NCBI RefSeq assembly: GCF_020497125.1
Contig: NW_025422919.1
Coordinates: 558,001-622,000, forward strand
Direction: 5' to 3'
Source: Mauremys mutica
Lineage: Eukaryota > Chordata > Testudines > Geoemydidae
DNA: 64,000 bases
In this document: in pieces, positions 11,860 through 23,566 of the stretch
Position numbering within the stretch: position 1 is the stretch's first letter
Layout of the letters: each line of letters starts with the position of its first letter
Made by a program: the position numbers and the translations under genes
The notes under the pieces: model-generated
The model's input: only the letters and a program-made list of their open reading frames with translations
Database searches by the model: none
What the model was told of the DNA's origin: nothing

Positions 11860-12845
11860 GGCTGGCTCAGTGGGGGAGGGAATGGGGCACGGGGCCTCCC
11901 ATCTGGCCCCAGGCCAGGGCTGGATCGCTGCTGTCTCTCCTGCTTCGCTGGCCCGGCATCTGGAACCCGGTCGGACCGGTCCCTGCGACGTCCCCAGGCT
12001 TGTTCCTTGCTGCGTTAATTAGCCGAGCGACTCCAGTTCCCGGAGGAAGCATCGTTTCACCGCTGGGCCAGGCCCGGGGCAGGATCATCGTCAGCCAGCC
12101 CCTAACGACGCCGACATTGGCACCGGGGTGTCATGCGCATTCCAGGCATCCGGGGTGTCTCTCCCCATCGCGTGGGACGCGGCTGCAATCCTCCCGGGCG
12201 TCTGTCACAGCCTCTGCTCCAGCCCCAGTGCTGCTCCTGCCTCTCCCCGCCGGCCCCGGCCTCCCCCGCGCCCGGCCCCGAACACGGCCGGTCACGTTAA
12301 CCGATCCCAGCACCAGTCCACCCCTTCCACGCCCGTCCCCCCGCAGCGCGGTCACCTCCCTGCCGTCCAGTCAGGACGCCTTTCGGGGATGGGAGAGGGG
12401 GGTTGGCTCACTGTGCCCGGTGCTGGGGTGCCCTGGCCATGACATATGGGGCACTTCACCGCCCGGAGTGGCGGTTTCAAGGCCACACGGTGCAATGGTA
12501 GGAAAAATACCTGCATGGCATCCACCAGGCTGTTCCTCTGGGAAGTTCTTTGCATGCGAGCGAGTGCTGAGGCTCGGGAGAAACGCTGCGTGGATCTGAG
12601 TGAGGTTGGTGATGCAGACGCCTTTTTGGGAAAGCTGTTGCCACCAGGAGGTCAGGTCTCTCCTCGGACCGAGGCTGGGGTCGAGCTGCTCCCCGGGCAG
12701 CGGGCGCTGGTGTCCGGGTGAGATTTTCCGATGGAGGGGGGCGGCGTCAGGCGCTGTTCCAGGGCTGGGGTCTAGACCGTGAAATACACCAATTTGTAGC
12801 AGAAAGGGGGTTCCCTGCGTAGGTACTAACAGACTGGGATCAAGC
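11860..12845. repeat. Duplicated segment, copy 1 (pair at 30,770-32,400)
   Basis: Begins with one diverged 85-bp unit (CTGGCTCAGTGGGGGAGGG..) and continues with sequence almost identical to 30,880-31,540 and 32,201-32,400. Copy 2 is interrupted by an LTR at 31,542-32,200, while copy 1 keeps the uninterrupted site (GCCTTTTTGGGAAAGCTG). It is part of the VMO1 tandem-duplication unit. Open frames in it are conserved only because the duplication is recent. Confidence 0.85.
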
Positions 12846-13064
12846 CTCCCCTCAGCCGTCTCTTTGTTATGGCGAGAGACAGCGGCCAGTGCCAGGTGCC
12901 CCAGAGGGAATGAACAGAACAGGGAATCCCCGAGTGGCCCAGCCCCTGTCGCCCATTGCCAGCGTCTGGCAAACAGAGGCTACGGACCCCATCCCTGCCC
13001 AGCCTGGCTAATAGCCATCGATGGCTTGTGATCCACATCGCTCTGAACCAGTGCCCCGGCCTCT

Positions 13065-13290
13065 CCCTTATTCCCCACCCCCCTGATTCTTTGGGTCATC
13101 TGCAAACTTTCCCAGGGGTGATTTTATGTTTTCTTCCAGCTCTTGGATAAAGCAGTTAACTAGCGTCGGGCCAGGAACCGAGCCCTGCGGGACCCCACTG
13201 ACGATGTCCCGTTTCCGATTCCATTCGGAGATCCATCAGTTAGCCAGTTTTGAATCCATTTCCTACGTTCATTCAAGGCCGGTCTAGTTG
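13065..13290 (-). mobile_element. Old CR1-type LINE fragment
   Basis: On the - strand the sequence reads GVPQGSVPGP followed by LGKFADDPKNQ, the conserved turn and F-A-D-D box of a CR1/L3-like reverse transcriptase. The part before it is frameshifted but resembles the KWIQNWLTD region. The same fragment is present at 32,650-32,860 and partly at 19,290-19,345, carried by the VMO1 duplication. Confidence 0.75.
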
Positions 13291-14514
13291 TTCAATCCGG
13301 ATGCCGTGCGGCACGCACTCAGACGCCTCCCAGGCACCTACGCTTGTTACGCTATTAGCTTGATCACCCAATTTTGAAATTGCTCTGACAAAAGGCCCCA
13401 TGCTCCACCCAGCCCCGCTGAGCGGCATTCGTTGCATTGCGCTTTCTTAATTCCTTGTTAATTGACTTCCCCTATCAGCTGCTCCATTATCTCGCCCAGG
13501 ATCTATGGCAGATGAACAGGCCTGTAATTATAAGGAATGACGCTGCGATCTGTGGGTACTGGGTGTTTCCGAGAGACAGGAAGGTGGGGCAGCTGCTATC
13601 CAGAAAGGGAGATAATATGTCAGGAGTGGAGAATGCAGGCATTGTGGCAATCTCAGAGTGAACTAGTGGTGTGACTTAGTTTCCCCAATTAATTATGCAT
13701 CGCCACCCGGCGGGTGCAAGGGAGGGAAGTCCCTCCCCCCGGAGGTCACCCCCAATGGCTGCCTGGCTCTGGGAACGACCCCAGAGGTACAGAGACACTT
13801 AACTCGTAATGAGCGGTAGGGGCTGTGGGGCCGGGCGGGAGCAGATGGGCTTTGGTGCCCCGGGCGCGGCCACATTTTAACACTTGTCACTGACGGCGAA
13901 TCCGCGGCGACCCTGGGGACAAACCCCCCCCCCACTGTTAGACGTTTTCCATCTTGTTTCCAGTCCGAATTCGTCTGGTTCCAACTCCCGGCCCTCGACC
14001 GGGTTCGACCAGCCTCTGCCAGTGAAACATTCGCTCCCCACGTCGGTACTTCCAGACCGGGGTCGGTCACCCCTTCGCCGCCTCCTCCCTAAGCTAACTG
14101 AGCGCCTGGCGTCTCTCACTTCTCCTGGCTCTTCTCTGCCCCCTCTCCGGTTGAGTCGCCCCCCGGCTGGCACTGTGGGCCCCGGCAGGGCCCGATCCGG
14201 CAGTGAAATCGCCTCCCTGTCCCTACGCGAGAGTCCCGCTTACGCAGCCCGGGATGGTGTTCGCCCTGTTGGTCACAGCGTCGCCCCGGGAGCTCACGTT
14301 CCGCTGATCATCCACCCCGCCCCCCAAATCTGCTTCAGAGTCGCTGCTCCCCAGGAGAGACTCCCCGGGCCCGCGTACGGCTGACGTGCCTTGTCGTGTA
14401 CGGTGACATTTAGCTGCATTCAAACCATCATATTGGGTTGTGATCCACATCGCTCTGAACCGGGGACCTGGCCTCTTCCCTCGTTCCCACTCCTTATTTC
14501 CCGCTGAAGTGTTA
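13291..14514. repeat. 5' flank of VMO1 copy B (duplicated unit)
   Basis: Matches 21,361-22,736 (copy C flank) and 37,933-38,762 (copy D flank). The site GAGCGGC/ATTCGTTGC near 13,422-13,435 is uninterrupted, whereas an LTR occupies the corresponding place before copies C and D. No exon recognised. Confidence 0.75.
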
Positions 14515-15365
14515 ACAGGGGGATCCTGCTGCCATAACGGCATAGTGGTGTGAGCGGTGGGCTACTACGTCTGAACCGGTAACAGTGGGGTTAGCGGTGG
14601 GATCCTGGCACCATAACGCCATAGTGGTGTGAGCTGTGGGATACTACGTCTGAACCGGTAACAGTGGGGTCAGCGGTGGGATCCTGGCACCATAACGCCA
14701 TAGTGGTGTGAGCTGTGGGATACTACGTTTGACCCGGTAACAGTGGGGTCAGCGGTGGGATCCTGGCACCGTAACGGCATAGTGGTGTTAGCGGTGGGAT
14801 ACTATGTCCCAAGAGGTAAGAGTGGGATGCTGGCGCTGTAACGGCATAGTGGTGTCAGCGGTGGGATACTATGTCCCAAGAGGTAACAGTGGGATGCTGG
14901 TGCCGTAACGGCTTAGTGGTGTCAGTGGTGGGATACTATGTCCCAGGAGGTAATGGTGGGATGCTGGTGCCATAACGGCATAGTGGTGTCAGTGGTGGGA
15001 TACTATGTCCCAAGAGGTAACGGCGGGATGCTGGTGCCGTAACGGCACAGTGGTGTGAGCAGTGGGATACTATGTCCCAAGAGGTAACAGTGGGATGCTG
15101 GTGCCGTAACGGCATAGTGGTGCTAGCGGTGGGATACTATGTCCCAAGAGGTAACGGTGGGATGCTGGCGCTGTAACGGCATAGTGGTGTGAGCGGTGGG
15201 ATACTATGTCCCAAGAGGTAACGGTGGGATGCTGGTGCCATAACGGCATAGTGGTGCTAGCGGTGGGATACTATGTCCCAAGAGGTAACGGTGGGATGCT
15301 GGCGCTGTAACGGCATAGTGGTGTTAGCGGTGGGATACTATCTCCCAAGAGGTAACGGTGGGATG
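14515..15365. repeat. Promoter-side minisatellite of VMO1 copy B
   Basis: Tandem array with units of about 79 bp in the first part (GTGGGATCCTGGCACC.., ACTACGTCTGAACC..) and about 67 bp from 14,790 on (ACTATGTCCCAAGAGG.., GCCGTAACGGCATAG..). It ends about 360 bp before the ATG. Each unit contains one or two TAACGG hexamers. Shorter versions precede copy C (22,737-23,225) and copy D (38,763-39,010). Confidence 0.93.
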
Positions 15366-15655
15366 CTGGTGCCGTAAAGGCCACCCTGGTGTTGCGGGGA
15401 GGATGGTTGCATCGTTTGGTGTGAGGCCGGAGATGTTGTCACATGACGTGTTTGCTCTGGGTGTTTCCGAGAGTCGGGCCGATGAGGCAGCTGAGCCCTG
15501 GGTGGTGGTGGCAGGAACCTTGCGCCATGCGCCCTGGAGCAGCCGGGGGCAGGATTAACCTAATTATAGTCCTGACCCTGTGCCAAGAGAAGGCGAGGCC
15601 GACCCCTTTGCACTGCCCACACAAGCCAGAAACCAGCCCAGCCGCCCTCCCCAGG

Positions 15656-15662
15656 TATAAAA
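15656..15662 (+). promoter_or_regulatory. TATA box of VMO1 copy B
   Basis: TATAAAA inside CCAGGTATAAAACGCCCC, 71 bp before the ATG. The same motif at the same distance precedes copies C and D, so transcription should start near 15,687. Confidence 0.8.
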
Positions 15663-15726
15663 CGCCCCTGCCCCGTGCCAGGAGCTGCACATTCGCTGCT
15701 GGCTCCCTCCGCTCGCCTACCCAGCC

Positions 15727-17510
15727 ATGGACAGCTCCCTGCACGCCACGCTCGGCCTTGTGCTCGGCTGCTGCCTGTGGGGCGCGTGGGGCCAGGAGAA
15801 GATTGAAGTTCCCAATGGGGGGATGTGGGGCACGTGGGGCGAGGAGCAGTCCTGCCCCGGCAACAGCTTCGCCATTGGGTTCTCCCTGAAGGTAAAGATT
15901 CACCCCCCACATCCTGGCTCCCCCCTGCCCCACTCCCTGCCCCCTTAATCCTCCCCACATCCCCAGCCCCCTTCCCCAGCCCGGCTCCCCCCTGCCCCAC
16001 TCCCTGCCCCCTTCACCCTCCCCGCAGCCCCAGCCCCCTTCCCCAGCCCGGCTCCCCCCTGCCCCACTCCCTGCCCCCTTCACCCTCCCCGCAGCCCCTG
16101 CCCCCTTCCCCAGCCCGGCTCCCCCTGCCCCACAGCCCTGAGCCCCTCTGCTCAATTTCCCCCTCCCCACACCCCTCTGCCCCCAGCTCCGTGTACTGAA
16201 GCGATGGGGGACCAGTCTCTAATGCCCAGGCTTGCTGCCCCCCACGCCCCATTGCAGGTGGAGCTGCCCCAGCTCGCCGGGGACGACACGGCGCTGAACG
16301 GCATCCGGCTGCGCTGCTCCGATGGAAGCACCATCCAGTCCAACGTGGGGCCGTGAGTACCGTGGGGCGGGGCCCAACGGAGGGTGCGGGCAGGTGGCAC
16401 AGGGGGCACCGGGCTCCGTGCGCACCAGTGGAATAGGGGTGTCACCCACAGAGCTGGGTCGGTGGGGGGTTAGCAGTGGTAGAGATGGGAGGGTGGCATC
16501 GATGGGGGGATGTCGGTGTCAGCAGTGGGTTAGTGGTGGCAGAGGTGGGATTGAGGTATTGACAGTGAGTTAGTGGTGGCAGTGGTGGGATCGTGGTACT
16601 GACAGTGAGTTAGTGGTGGCAGTGGTGGGATCATGGTACCGACAGCGGGTTAGTGGTGGCAGTGATGGGATCGTGGTATTGACAGCGGGTTAGTGGTGGC
16701 AGGGGAGGGATCGTGGTGGTGGCAGTGGGTTAGTGGTGGCAGTGGTGGGATCGTGGTACTGACAGTGGGTTAGTGGTGGCAGTGGTGGGATCGTGGTATT
16801 GACAGTGGGTTAGTGGTGCTAGAGGTGGGATCGTGGTGGTGGTGGTGGTGGTGGGATCGTGGTATTGACAGCGGGTTAGTGGTGGCAGGGGAGGGATCGT
16901 GGTATCGACAGTGGGTTAGTGGTGGCAGGGGAGGGATCGTGGTATTGACAGCGGGTTAGTGGTGGCAGGAGAGGGATCGTGGTATTGACAGCAGGTTAGT
17001 GGTGGCAGAGGAGGGATCGTGGTGGTGGCAGCGGTGGGATACTAGGGCAGCAGGCTCTGACCCCAGAGCAGCACAGGGTGGGGGGAAGGCAGCACCCCCT
17101 GAGGGCCGTGCCCACCTGACCCGTTCTCTCCTCCCAGGTGGGGCTTGTGGGGCTTAGAGAAGAAATGCCCCTCGGGGCAGCGGCTGACCCAGTTCCGGCT
17201 GCGGGTGGAGCCCTGCCAGGGCCTCAAGGACGACACGGCCGCCAACAACATCGAGTTCGTCTGCACGGGCGGGGCGGAGCTGAAGGGGGACGGGCGGTGC
17301 TGGGGCAAGTGGGGCCCCCAGAGCCGCTCCTGCGGCCCACGGGGCATCTGCACCATCGCCACCAAGGTGGAGGCCCCCCAGGGCAAAGGGGACGACACGG
17401 CCCTGAACGACGTCTACTTCAGATGCTGCAGGCCCGAAACCCTGCCCACCACCACAGCTTCGTCTGTTATTGTTGCTGGTGGGCCCAGACCGCTCCCCAC
17501 TGCCCCCTAG
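15727..17510 (+). CDS. VMO1: VMO1-like protein, copy B (3 exons, 210 aa)
   Basis: Secreted vitelline membrane outer layer protein 1 homologue. Exons: 15,727-15,891, 16,258-16,352 and 17,138-17,510, with donors GTAAAG and GTGAGT and acceptors TTGCAG and CCCCAG; they join in frame to 210 residues. Residues 1-22 are a signal peptide (hydrophobic [14 protein letters not shown]). Three copies of the family's internal motif are visible, [25 protein letters not shown] and [13 protein letters not shown], matching the three-fold beta-prism of VMO-I. Copy B has an extra cysteine (GRCWG) absent from C and D. Its C-terminus is a short PTTTAS..PTAP tail without heptad repeats. Intron 1 holds a C-rich tandem repeat of about 66 bp and intron 2 a 40-bp minisatellite. 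A TATA box and AATAAA make it an apparently intact gene. The family is certain; the exact orthology of this copy is not. Confidence 0.93.
16440..17040. repeat. 40-bp minisatellite in VMO1 copy B intron 2
   Basis: About 15 units of the type GGATCGTGGTATTGACAGCG + GGTTAGTGGTGGCAGGGGAG. It is the shortest version; the same array occupies about 1.4 kb in copy C and about 1.5 kb in copy D. Confidence 0.95.
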
Positions 17511-17590
17511 TCCCTGCTGCTCCCACTCCCCCCGCCCCGAACCCGGCTCCCAGCTGCTCCCCCGCCGGCCCCCGTGCGTGTGACCCCCCC

Positions 17591-17596
17591 AATAAA
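17591..17596 (+). terminator. Polyadenylation signal of VMO1 copy B
   Basis: AATAAA 80 bp after the stop codon, in a 3' UTR that copy D also has (CCCCCCAATAAACGCCCC). Confidence 0.8.
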
Positions 17597-17804
17597 CGCC
17601 CCACTTTGGAGCTGAGCTGAACAGCCTGTTATTGCCTGGACTCCACCCTGGCAATGGGGGGGGGTGTCGCTCCCCCCAGCTAAGGGGGGGCAGAGTGTGG
17701 GGATTGGATGGGGGGGGTTGGGTCTCCAATTCCCTCACACCCGCCTCAGACAGACCACATGGGGCCACGCGTGGGCACGATCTGTGAGTCCGGGTCAGGG
17801 CACG

Positions 17805-17945
17805 TGGGGCGCTGGGTAAATACCCGGTTTGGGGGCGTCTGGGGCGCTGGGTAAATACCCGGTTTGGGGGCGTCTGGGGCGCTGGGTAAATACCTGGTTT
17901 GGGGGCGTCTGGGGTGCTGGGTAAATACCCGGTTTGGGGGCTGTT
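17805..17945. repeat. Short tandem array with GGTAAATACCCGGTTTGGGGG core
   Basis: Four units of about 38-40 bp (GGGGCGCTGGGTAAATACC..). The unit is the reverse complement of the large array in the last TM4SF5 intron (43,775-45,190), so this VMO1 3' flank carries a piece of the same repeat family. Confidence 0.85.
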
Positions 17946-18059
17946 TTCCCAGTGACCCTGAATGGGGAACACCTGATGGGAGGGGTGGTTCCCATCTCCA
18001 CCCGGTGGGCAGCCGGGTTCGTGAGCCCAGGCCGGGGGGAGAACAGCTGCCGGGATGAA

Positions 18060-19290
18060 CCCAGCACCTCTCGGCTCTCTGGGGTTAGCGGGTCTGAGAG
18101 GGGTGTCACCCTTCTCCCCTCTGAGCAACATGGGCCGGGTTCAGTATCCAGGGGTTTCAATAACGCAATGCAAAACCGGCTCGAGCCCCCACCCAGTGAC
18201 CTGGGACAATTACATCCCACCTCCCCGGGCGCCTCTACGAGGCAACACTCCCCCTCTCGCAAGCGCGGAGTCTGAGTGTAGCAAAACCCTTTTAATAAAG
18301 GAATGAAACAATGCGGCATCATGCCGGGGAAACCCCACACGCAGGATTCATAACCCAAACCATAAGCAAAAGAGCCTCCCCCAAGCAAGTTGGGCAGTCT
18401 CCTTTTCCCCTCAGGGTCTTAAGTCCAGCAGCCCCCAAAATCACCCAAAGTCCCAAAAGTCCAACACCCCAAAAGTCTCTGTCCCTGGTCAGTGCAGCCC
18501 CAGAGTTCAAAAGTTTCTCTGCAGAGTCTCAGCCTGGGTGGAATTGGGGGCGGGCACACGGGGCGTATGGGGCACCTTACGTGGTCCGAGGCCGACTGCC
18601 CCGCCGCTCCGTGGGGTTCTGCTGCAGCCTTCATCACAAGCCGCTCCGCCAGCCGTCCCATTAACTGCTCCACTCCGCTCCGCTCCACTTCGCTTGCCGT
18701 CCCGTGGGCCGCTCCAGTCGTCCCGCAGACGGCTTGGCTCCGCCAGCGGCTTAGCCATGGATCTTCAGGCTGCCCCACGAGTGAACCCAGCACCCAGTGA
18801 TCCCAGCTCGTAGTCGGGGAGCCCCAGTGCGGGTGCACCGTGGGCCCAAAGTGAACTCAACTTAGCAGCCTGTAACTAGACGCTCCGATATTCAACAGCA
18901 GAGAGAGGAGACGGTGCAATTGGTGTCTGAGACCTTCACCAGGGGCCCACACCATGAGGAACAAAGATCTGTCCCCAGCCTCTCTCCATTCACCGGGTTG
19001 CAGAACCCGTGTCCCTTGTCTGGCGAGTGCTACTTAGTTGATGGCGAGTCCCTCTGTCATAAAACAGCCCCACTGGCCTTGATTCACATAATCGGGGTAA
19101 CGACACGTTATTCTTCCTGCCCCGATAACAGAGAAACGGGGGATCCCACAGCAGCCCCAAGTGACCATTTTGGGCGGCTGTGGGCTCATGCTAGGCGGGG
19201 TGTGGGGGGTGCCTCTGCAAACCAGATCAGCCCCTGAAGTTCTTTTCCACACTCGCCACAATTCACCACCGGCTGTCAGGGGAGAGCTCA
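18060..19290. repeat. Dispersed repeat R1, copy 1
   Basis: Matches 35,400-36,430 in three blocks: 18,130-18,470, 18,480-18,650 and 18,960-19,290. Distinct strings include ACAATGCGGCATCA and GTTATTCTTCCTGCCCC. It contains AATAAAGG-like stretches but no coding sequence I recognise. It is probably part of an LTR-type element; the family is not identified. Confidence 0.6.
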
Positions 19291-19511
19291 CCCATCAGTT
19301 AGCCAGTTTTGAATCCATTTCCTACGTTCATTCAAGGCCGGTCTAGTTGTTCAATCCGGACGCCGTGCGGCACGCACTCAGACGCCTCCCAGGCACCTAC
19401 GGTTGTTACAGCCGCGCTATTAGCTTGATCACCCAATTTTGTAATTGCTCTGACAAAAGGCCTCAAAGCAGCACGACAGGCTCTGTTTTCCACCCAGCCC
19501 CGCTGAGCGGC

Positions 19512-21360
19512 TGTAACGACGCTGGTTCTGGCGGGACCCCACCGAGAGGGCCAATTCAGGACAAATCGCTTAGAACAGGGCAGTCACAGCCCTAGGCTGG
19601 GGTTTTCCACTCCTAAGGCAAACCAAACCAGCCAGACAAAGAGGACTTTGGTCTCACCCCACTGGCTAACCACACGTCACACTAGCAATTCCCTCAGACA
19701 CTCCAGTCTCCCAGTATCCCCACCAGTGCACTCGTCCTGGGGACGAATGGTTATGAAAACCAACACCCCAGTAAAAGAAACAAGGTTCTCCCGATCCCAA
19801 AGGACCAAGCCCCAGACCCAGGTCAATATACACATCAGATCTTCCCCACAAGCCAATCCTACAATCGAAAGGTTTATTCATAAAAGGAAGGAGCTCCAGA
19901 CGAGGGATAGAATTGGTTAAATGGAATCAGTTACGTACAGTGATGGCAAAGTTCCTGGTTCAGGCTTGTAGCCGGGATGGGATGAGCTGCAGGTTCAAAT
20001 CCAGTCTCTGGAGAACATCCCCCGCTGGGCTGGGTCATTCAGCTCTTTGTGCAGAGCCAAGTCCCTCCCAAGGTGAGAAGCAGGATTGAAGACAGGACGG
20101 AGGAGCTGCGGCACCTTTTATAGTCTCCTCCAGGGATGAGGACCCTGCTTTGTTCTTACTGTGGAAAACGACAGCAAAATGGAGTTTGGAGTCACATGGG
20201 CGGATCTGCCTTCTCTCCAGGGGTCAGTTGTGTAACTGATGGTCCCTAATGGGCCACCAAGCCGGCTCGGCAGAGCTGCCGCCAGCGTCTCTGGGGTGTC
20301 ACCCAGAAGCCAAGCCCAAGTGTGAAATACAGACAGTCCAGAGCCAATATTCATAACGTCAACTACAAAACGATCCCTGCACCCAGACCCCGTAACCACA
20401 CCCAGACCCTGTAACCACACCCAGCAACCCATAACCGCACCCAGACCCCGTAACCGTACCCAGCAACCCATAACCGCACCCAGACCCCGTAACCGTACCC
20501 AGACCCCGTAACCGTACCCAGACCCCGTAACCGTACCCAGCAACCCATAACCGCACCCAGACCCTGTAACCGCACCCAGACCCCGTAACCGCACCCAGCA
20601 ACCCATAACCGCACCCAGACCCCGTAACCGCACCCAGCAACCCATAACCGCACCCAGACCCCATAACCGCACCCAGACCCCGTAACCGCACCCAGACCCC
20701 GTAACCGCACCCAGCAACCCATAACCGCACCCAGACCCCGTAACCGTACCCAGCAACCCATAACCGCACCCAGACCCCGTAACTGTACCCAGCAACCCAT
20801 AACCGCACCCAGACCCCGTAACCACACCCAGCAACCCATAACCGCACCCAGACCCCGTAACCACACCCAGCAACCCATAACCGCACCCAGACCCCGTAAC
20901 CACACCCAGCAACCCATAACCGCACCCAGACCCCGTAACCGTACCCAGCAACCCATAACCGCACCCAGACCCCGTAACCACACCCAGCAACCCATAACCG
21001 CACCCAGACCCCGTAACCGTACCCAGCAACCCATAACCGCACCCAGACCCCGTAACCACACCCAGCAACCCATAACCGCACCCAGACCCCGTAACTGCAC
21101 CCAGCAACCCATAACCGCACCCAGACCCCGTAACCGCACCCAGACCCCGTAACCGCACCCAGACCCCGTAACCACACCCAGCAACCCATAACTGCACTCA
21201 GACCCCGTAACCGCACCCAGACCCCATAATCACACCCAGCAACCCAGAACCTGCTCCTAGACACCTCACCTCACCCCCTTTATACAAGATTTGGTGCCAC
21301 TCCAGGACCCTGCTTGCAACAATGATCTATACGGTCCCAGTTCATATCAATAACATCGGA
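19512..21360 (-). mobile_element. Solo LTR with expanded U3 minisatellite
   Basis: Read on the - strand: U3 start near 21,360 (homologous copies begin TGTGATGTTATTGAC), then the minisatellite, a TATA box (ACTATAAAAGG, near 20,120), a polyadenylation signal AATAAAC near 19,870, and the U5 end GCGTCGTTACA at 19,512. Left and right flanks (GCGGC and GCCGA) could be a decayed 5-bp duplication. The related flank of VMO1 copy B (13,422-13,435) is an empty site. It is an old retroviral-type LTR without genes. Confidence 0.72.
20384..21245 (-). repeat. U3 minisatellite (19 + 20 bp units), copy 1
   Basis: Alternating units, on the - strand GGTTACGGGGTCTGGGTGC (19 bp) and GGTTATGGGTTGCTGGGTAC (20 bp), composite period 39 bp. 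Because 39 is a multiple of 3, every frame stays open, producing long artefactual VTGSGCGYGLLG-type frames. The same array occurs inverted at 26,235-27,920; a short form lies at 37,755-37,830 and an unexpanded form near 33,975-34,000. Confidence 0.95.
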
Positions 21361-22736
21361 GCCGAATTCATTGCATTACACCCTCGTAATTGAGTCCCCA
21401 TATCAGCCACTCCATTATCTCGCCCTGGATCTGTGTCAGACAAACAGCCCTATAATTATAACGAGTGACACTGATATCTGGGTGTTTCCGAGAAATGGGA
21501 AGGTGGGGCGGCCGCCATCCAGAAGGGGAGAGAAGATGGCAGGTGTGGAGAACGCAGGGGTTGCAGACATTTCAGAGTGAACTAGCGGCGTGACTCAGTT
21601 TCCCCAATTTCTTATGCATCGCCACCCGGTGGGTGCAAGGGAGGGAAGACCCCCGCAGAGGGAGCCATCGGTGGAGGTCACCCCGACGGCTGCCTGGCTC
21701 TGGGAACGACCCCAGAGGTGCAGAGACAATTAACTCGTAATGAGCGGTAGGGGCTGTGGGGCCGGGCGGGAGCAGACGGGCTTTGAAGCCCTGCTGGTGC
21801 CCCGGGCGCGACCACATGGGGCCGAACCGAGACAGGCCTCCTGGAGCCCACGGAAAACAAGCGACGTTGCTTCAGCCAGGAAAGTCCGACTCCAGCGTGG
21901 CTCGTCCCGGCCGCCCCGTGGGCTCTCCCAAGCTGCCCCGACCCCGCAGCGAATCCACGGCCATCCAGCCTGACCCCCGTTAGCCCAGGCCAGAGACCTC
22001 CCCCCCCGCCCCCGCACGCCAGTCCCAGAGCAGATCTGGTAGGAGCCCAGCCCGTCTGGCTTTAACACTTGTCACTGACGGCGAATCCGCCGCGACAAGC
22101 CCCCCTCACCGTTTGCCGCTTTGTATCTTGTTTCCCGTCCGAATTCGGCTGGTTCCGGCTCCCGGCCCTCGCTTCGACCTGCCTCAGCTAGACGGCAGAG
22201 CCGGTTGTGAAATATTCGCCCCGCCACGCCGGTACTTACAGACCGGGATCAATCACCCCTTCACCGCCTCTTCGTTACGTTAATTGAGCTCCTGGAGTCT
22301 CTCACTCCGAGGCAGGGGTTTAATCCTTCTCCTGGCTCTTCTCTGCCCCCTCTCCGATTGAATCGCCCTCCGGCAGGAACTGTGGGCACCGGAACCGGGC
22401 ACCGGATTCCAGCCGCAGTCACAGCAGGGCCCAGTCCGGCGAGAAAATCACCTCTCCGCCCCTACGCCAGAGTCCTGCTTACGCAGCCCAGGGCCGCATT
22501 TGCCCTTTTGGTCACAGTGTCGCCCCAGGAGCTCACATTCCGCTGATTATCCACCCCGCCCCCCAAATCTGTTTCGGAGTCGCTGCTCCCCAGAAGAGAC
22601 TTCCCCATCCTGTGTACGGCTGACGCGCTTCGTTCCTCGTGTACAGCGACATTTAGCTGCATTCAAACCACAGTATTCGGTTGTGATCCACATCGCTCTG
22701 AACCGGGGACCCGGCCTCTACCCTAGCTCCCACTGA
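21361..22736. repeat. 5' flank of VMO1 copy C (duplicated unit)
   Basis: Matches 13,430-14,480 and 37,940-38,760. It contains the conserved strings TAATTATAACGAGTGAC and TTATGCATCGCCACCCGG. No exon or RNA gene seen. Confidence 0.75.
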
Positions 22737-23225
22737 TGTGTTAACAGTGGGATCCTGGTGTCGTAACGGCATAGTGGTGTGAGCTGTGGGATACTACGTC
22801 TGAACCAGTAACAGTGGGGTCAGCGGTGGGATCCTGGCACCGTAACGGCATAGTGGTGTGAGCGGTGGGATACTACGTCTGAACCAGTAACAGTGGGGTC
22901 AACGGTGGGATCCTGGCACCGTAACAGCATAGTGGTGTGAGCGGTGGGATACTACGTCTGAACCAGTAACAGTGGGGTCAGTGGTGGGATCCTGGCACCG
23001 TAACGCCATAGTGGTATGAGCTGTGGGATACTATGTCTGAACCAGTATCAGTGGGGTCAGCGGTGGGATCCTGGCACCGCAATGGCATAGTGGTGTGAGC
23101 GGTGGGATACTACATCTGACCTGGTAACAGTGGGGTCAGCGGTGGGATCCTGGCACTGTTACGCCATAGTGGTGTGAGCGGTGGGATACTATATCCAAAG
23201 TGGTAACAGTGGGATGCTGGCCCCA
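22737..23225. repeat. Promoter-side minisatellite of VMO1 copy C
   Basis: Units of about 79 bp with GTGGGATACTACGTCTGAACC and GGGATCCTGGCACCGTAACGG. Same family as the array before copy B but without the 67-bp section. Confidence 0.92.
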
Positions 23226-23495
23226 TAAAGGCACTTGGTGTCCGTGGGGATGGTTGACTCGATTGGGGTGAGGCCGGAGGTGCTGTCACATGACGTGTTT
23301 GCTCCGGATGTTTTGGGCTGATGAGGCAGCTGAGCCCTGGGTGGGTGCTGGCAGGAACCTTGCGTCATGCACCCTGGGGCTGCCGGGAGCAGAATTAAGC
23401 TAATTATTGCCCTGACCCCGCGCCAAGAGAAGGTGAGGCTGACCCCTTTGCACAGCCCACACAAGCCAGAAACCAGCCCAGCCGACCTCTCCAGG

Positions 23496-23502
23496 TATAA
23501 AA
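23496..23502 (+). promoter_or_regulatory. TATA box of VMO1 copy C
   Basis: TATAAAA 71 bp before the ATG, in the same context as in copies B and D. Confidence 0.8.
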
Positions 23503-23566
23503 CGCCCCCGCCCCATGCCAGGAGCTGCACATTCGCTGCTGGCTCCCTCCGCTCGCCTACCCAGCC

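Noticed and set aside
12000..12599. 199-codon frame, repeated at 30,211-31,509
   Set aside because: Conserved only because the segment is recently duplicated; no domain, no splice structure, and the N-terminal part of the second copy is the 85-bp array.
16440..17040. GGGTTA hexamers in intron 2 arrays as interstitial telomere repeats
   Set aside because: Only one such hexamer per 40-bp unit, not a (TTAGGG)n run.
20118..21264. Long Gly/Val/Cys-rich frames in several - strand frames
   Set aside because: The composite repeat is 39 bp, a multiple of 3, so all frames stay open; it is LTR U3 sequence.
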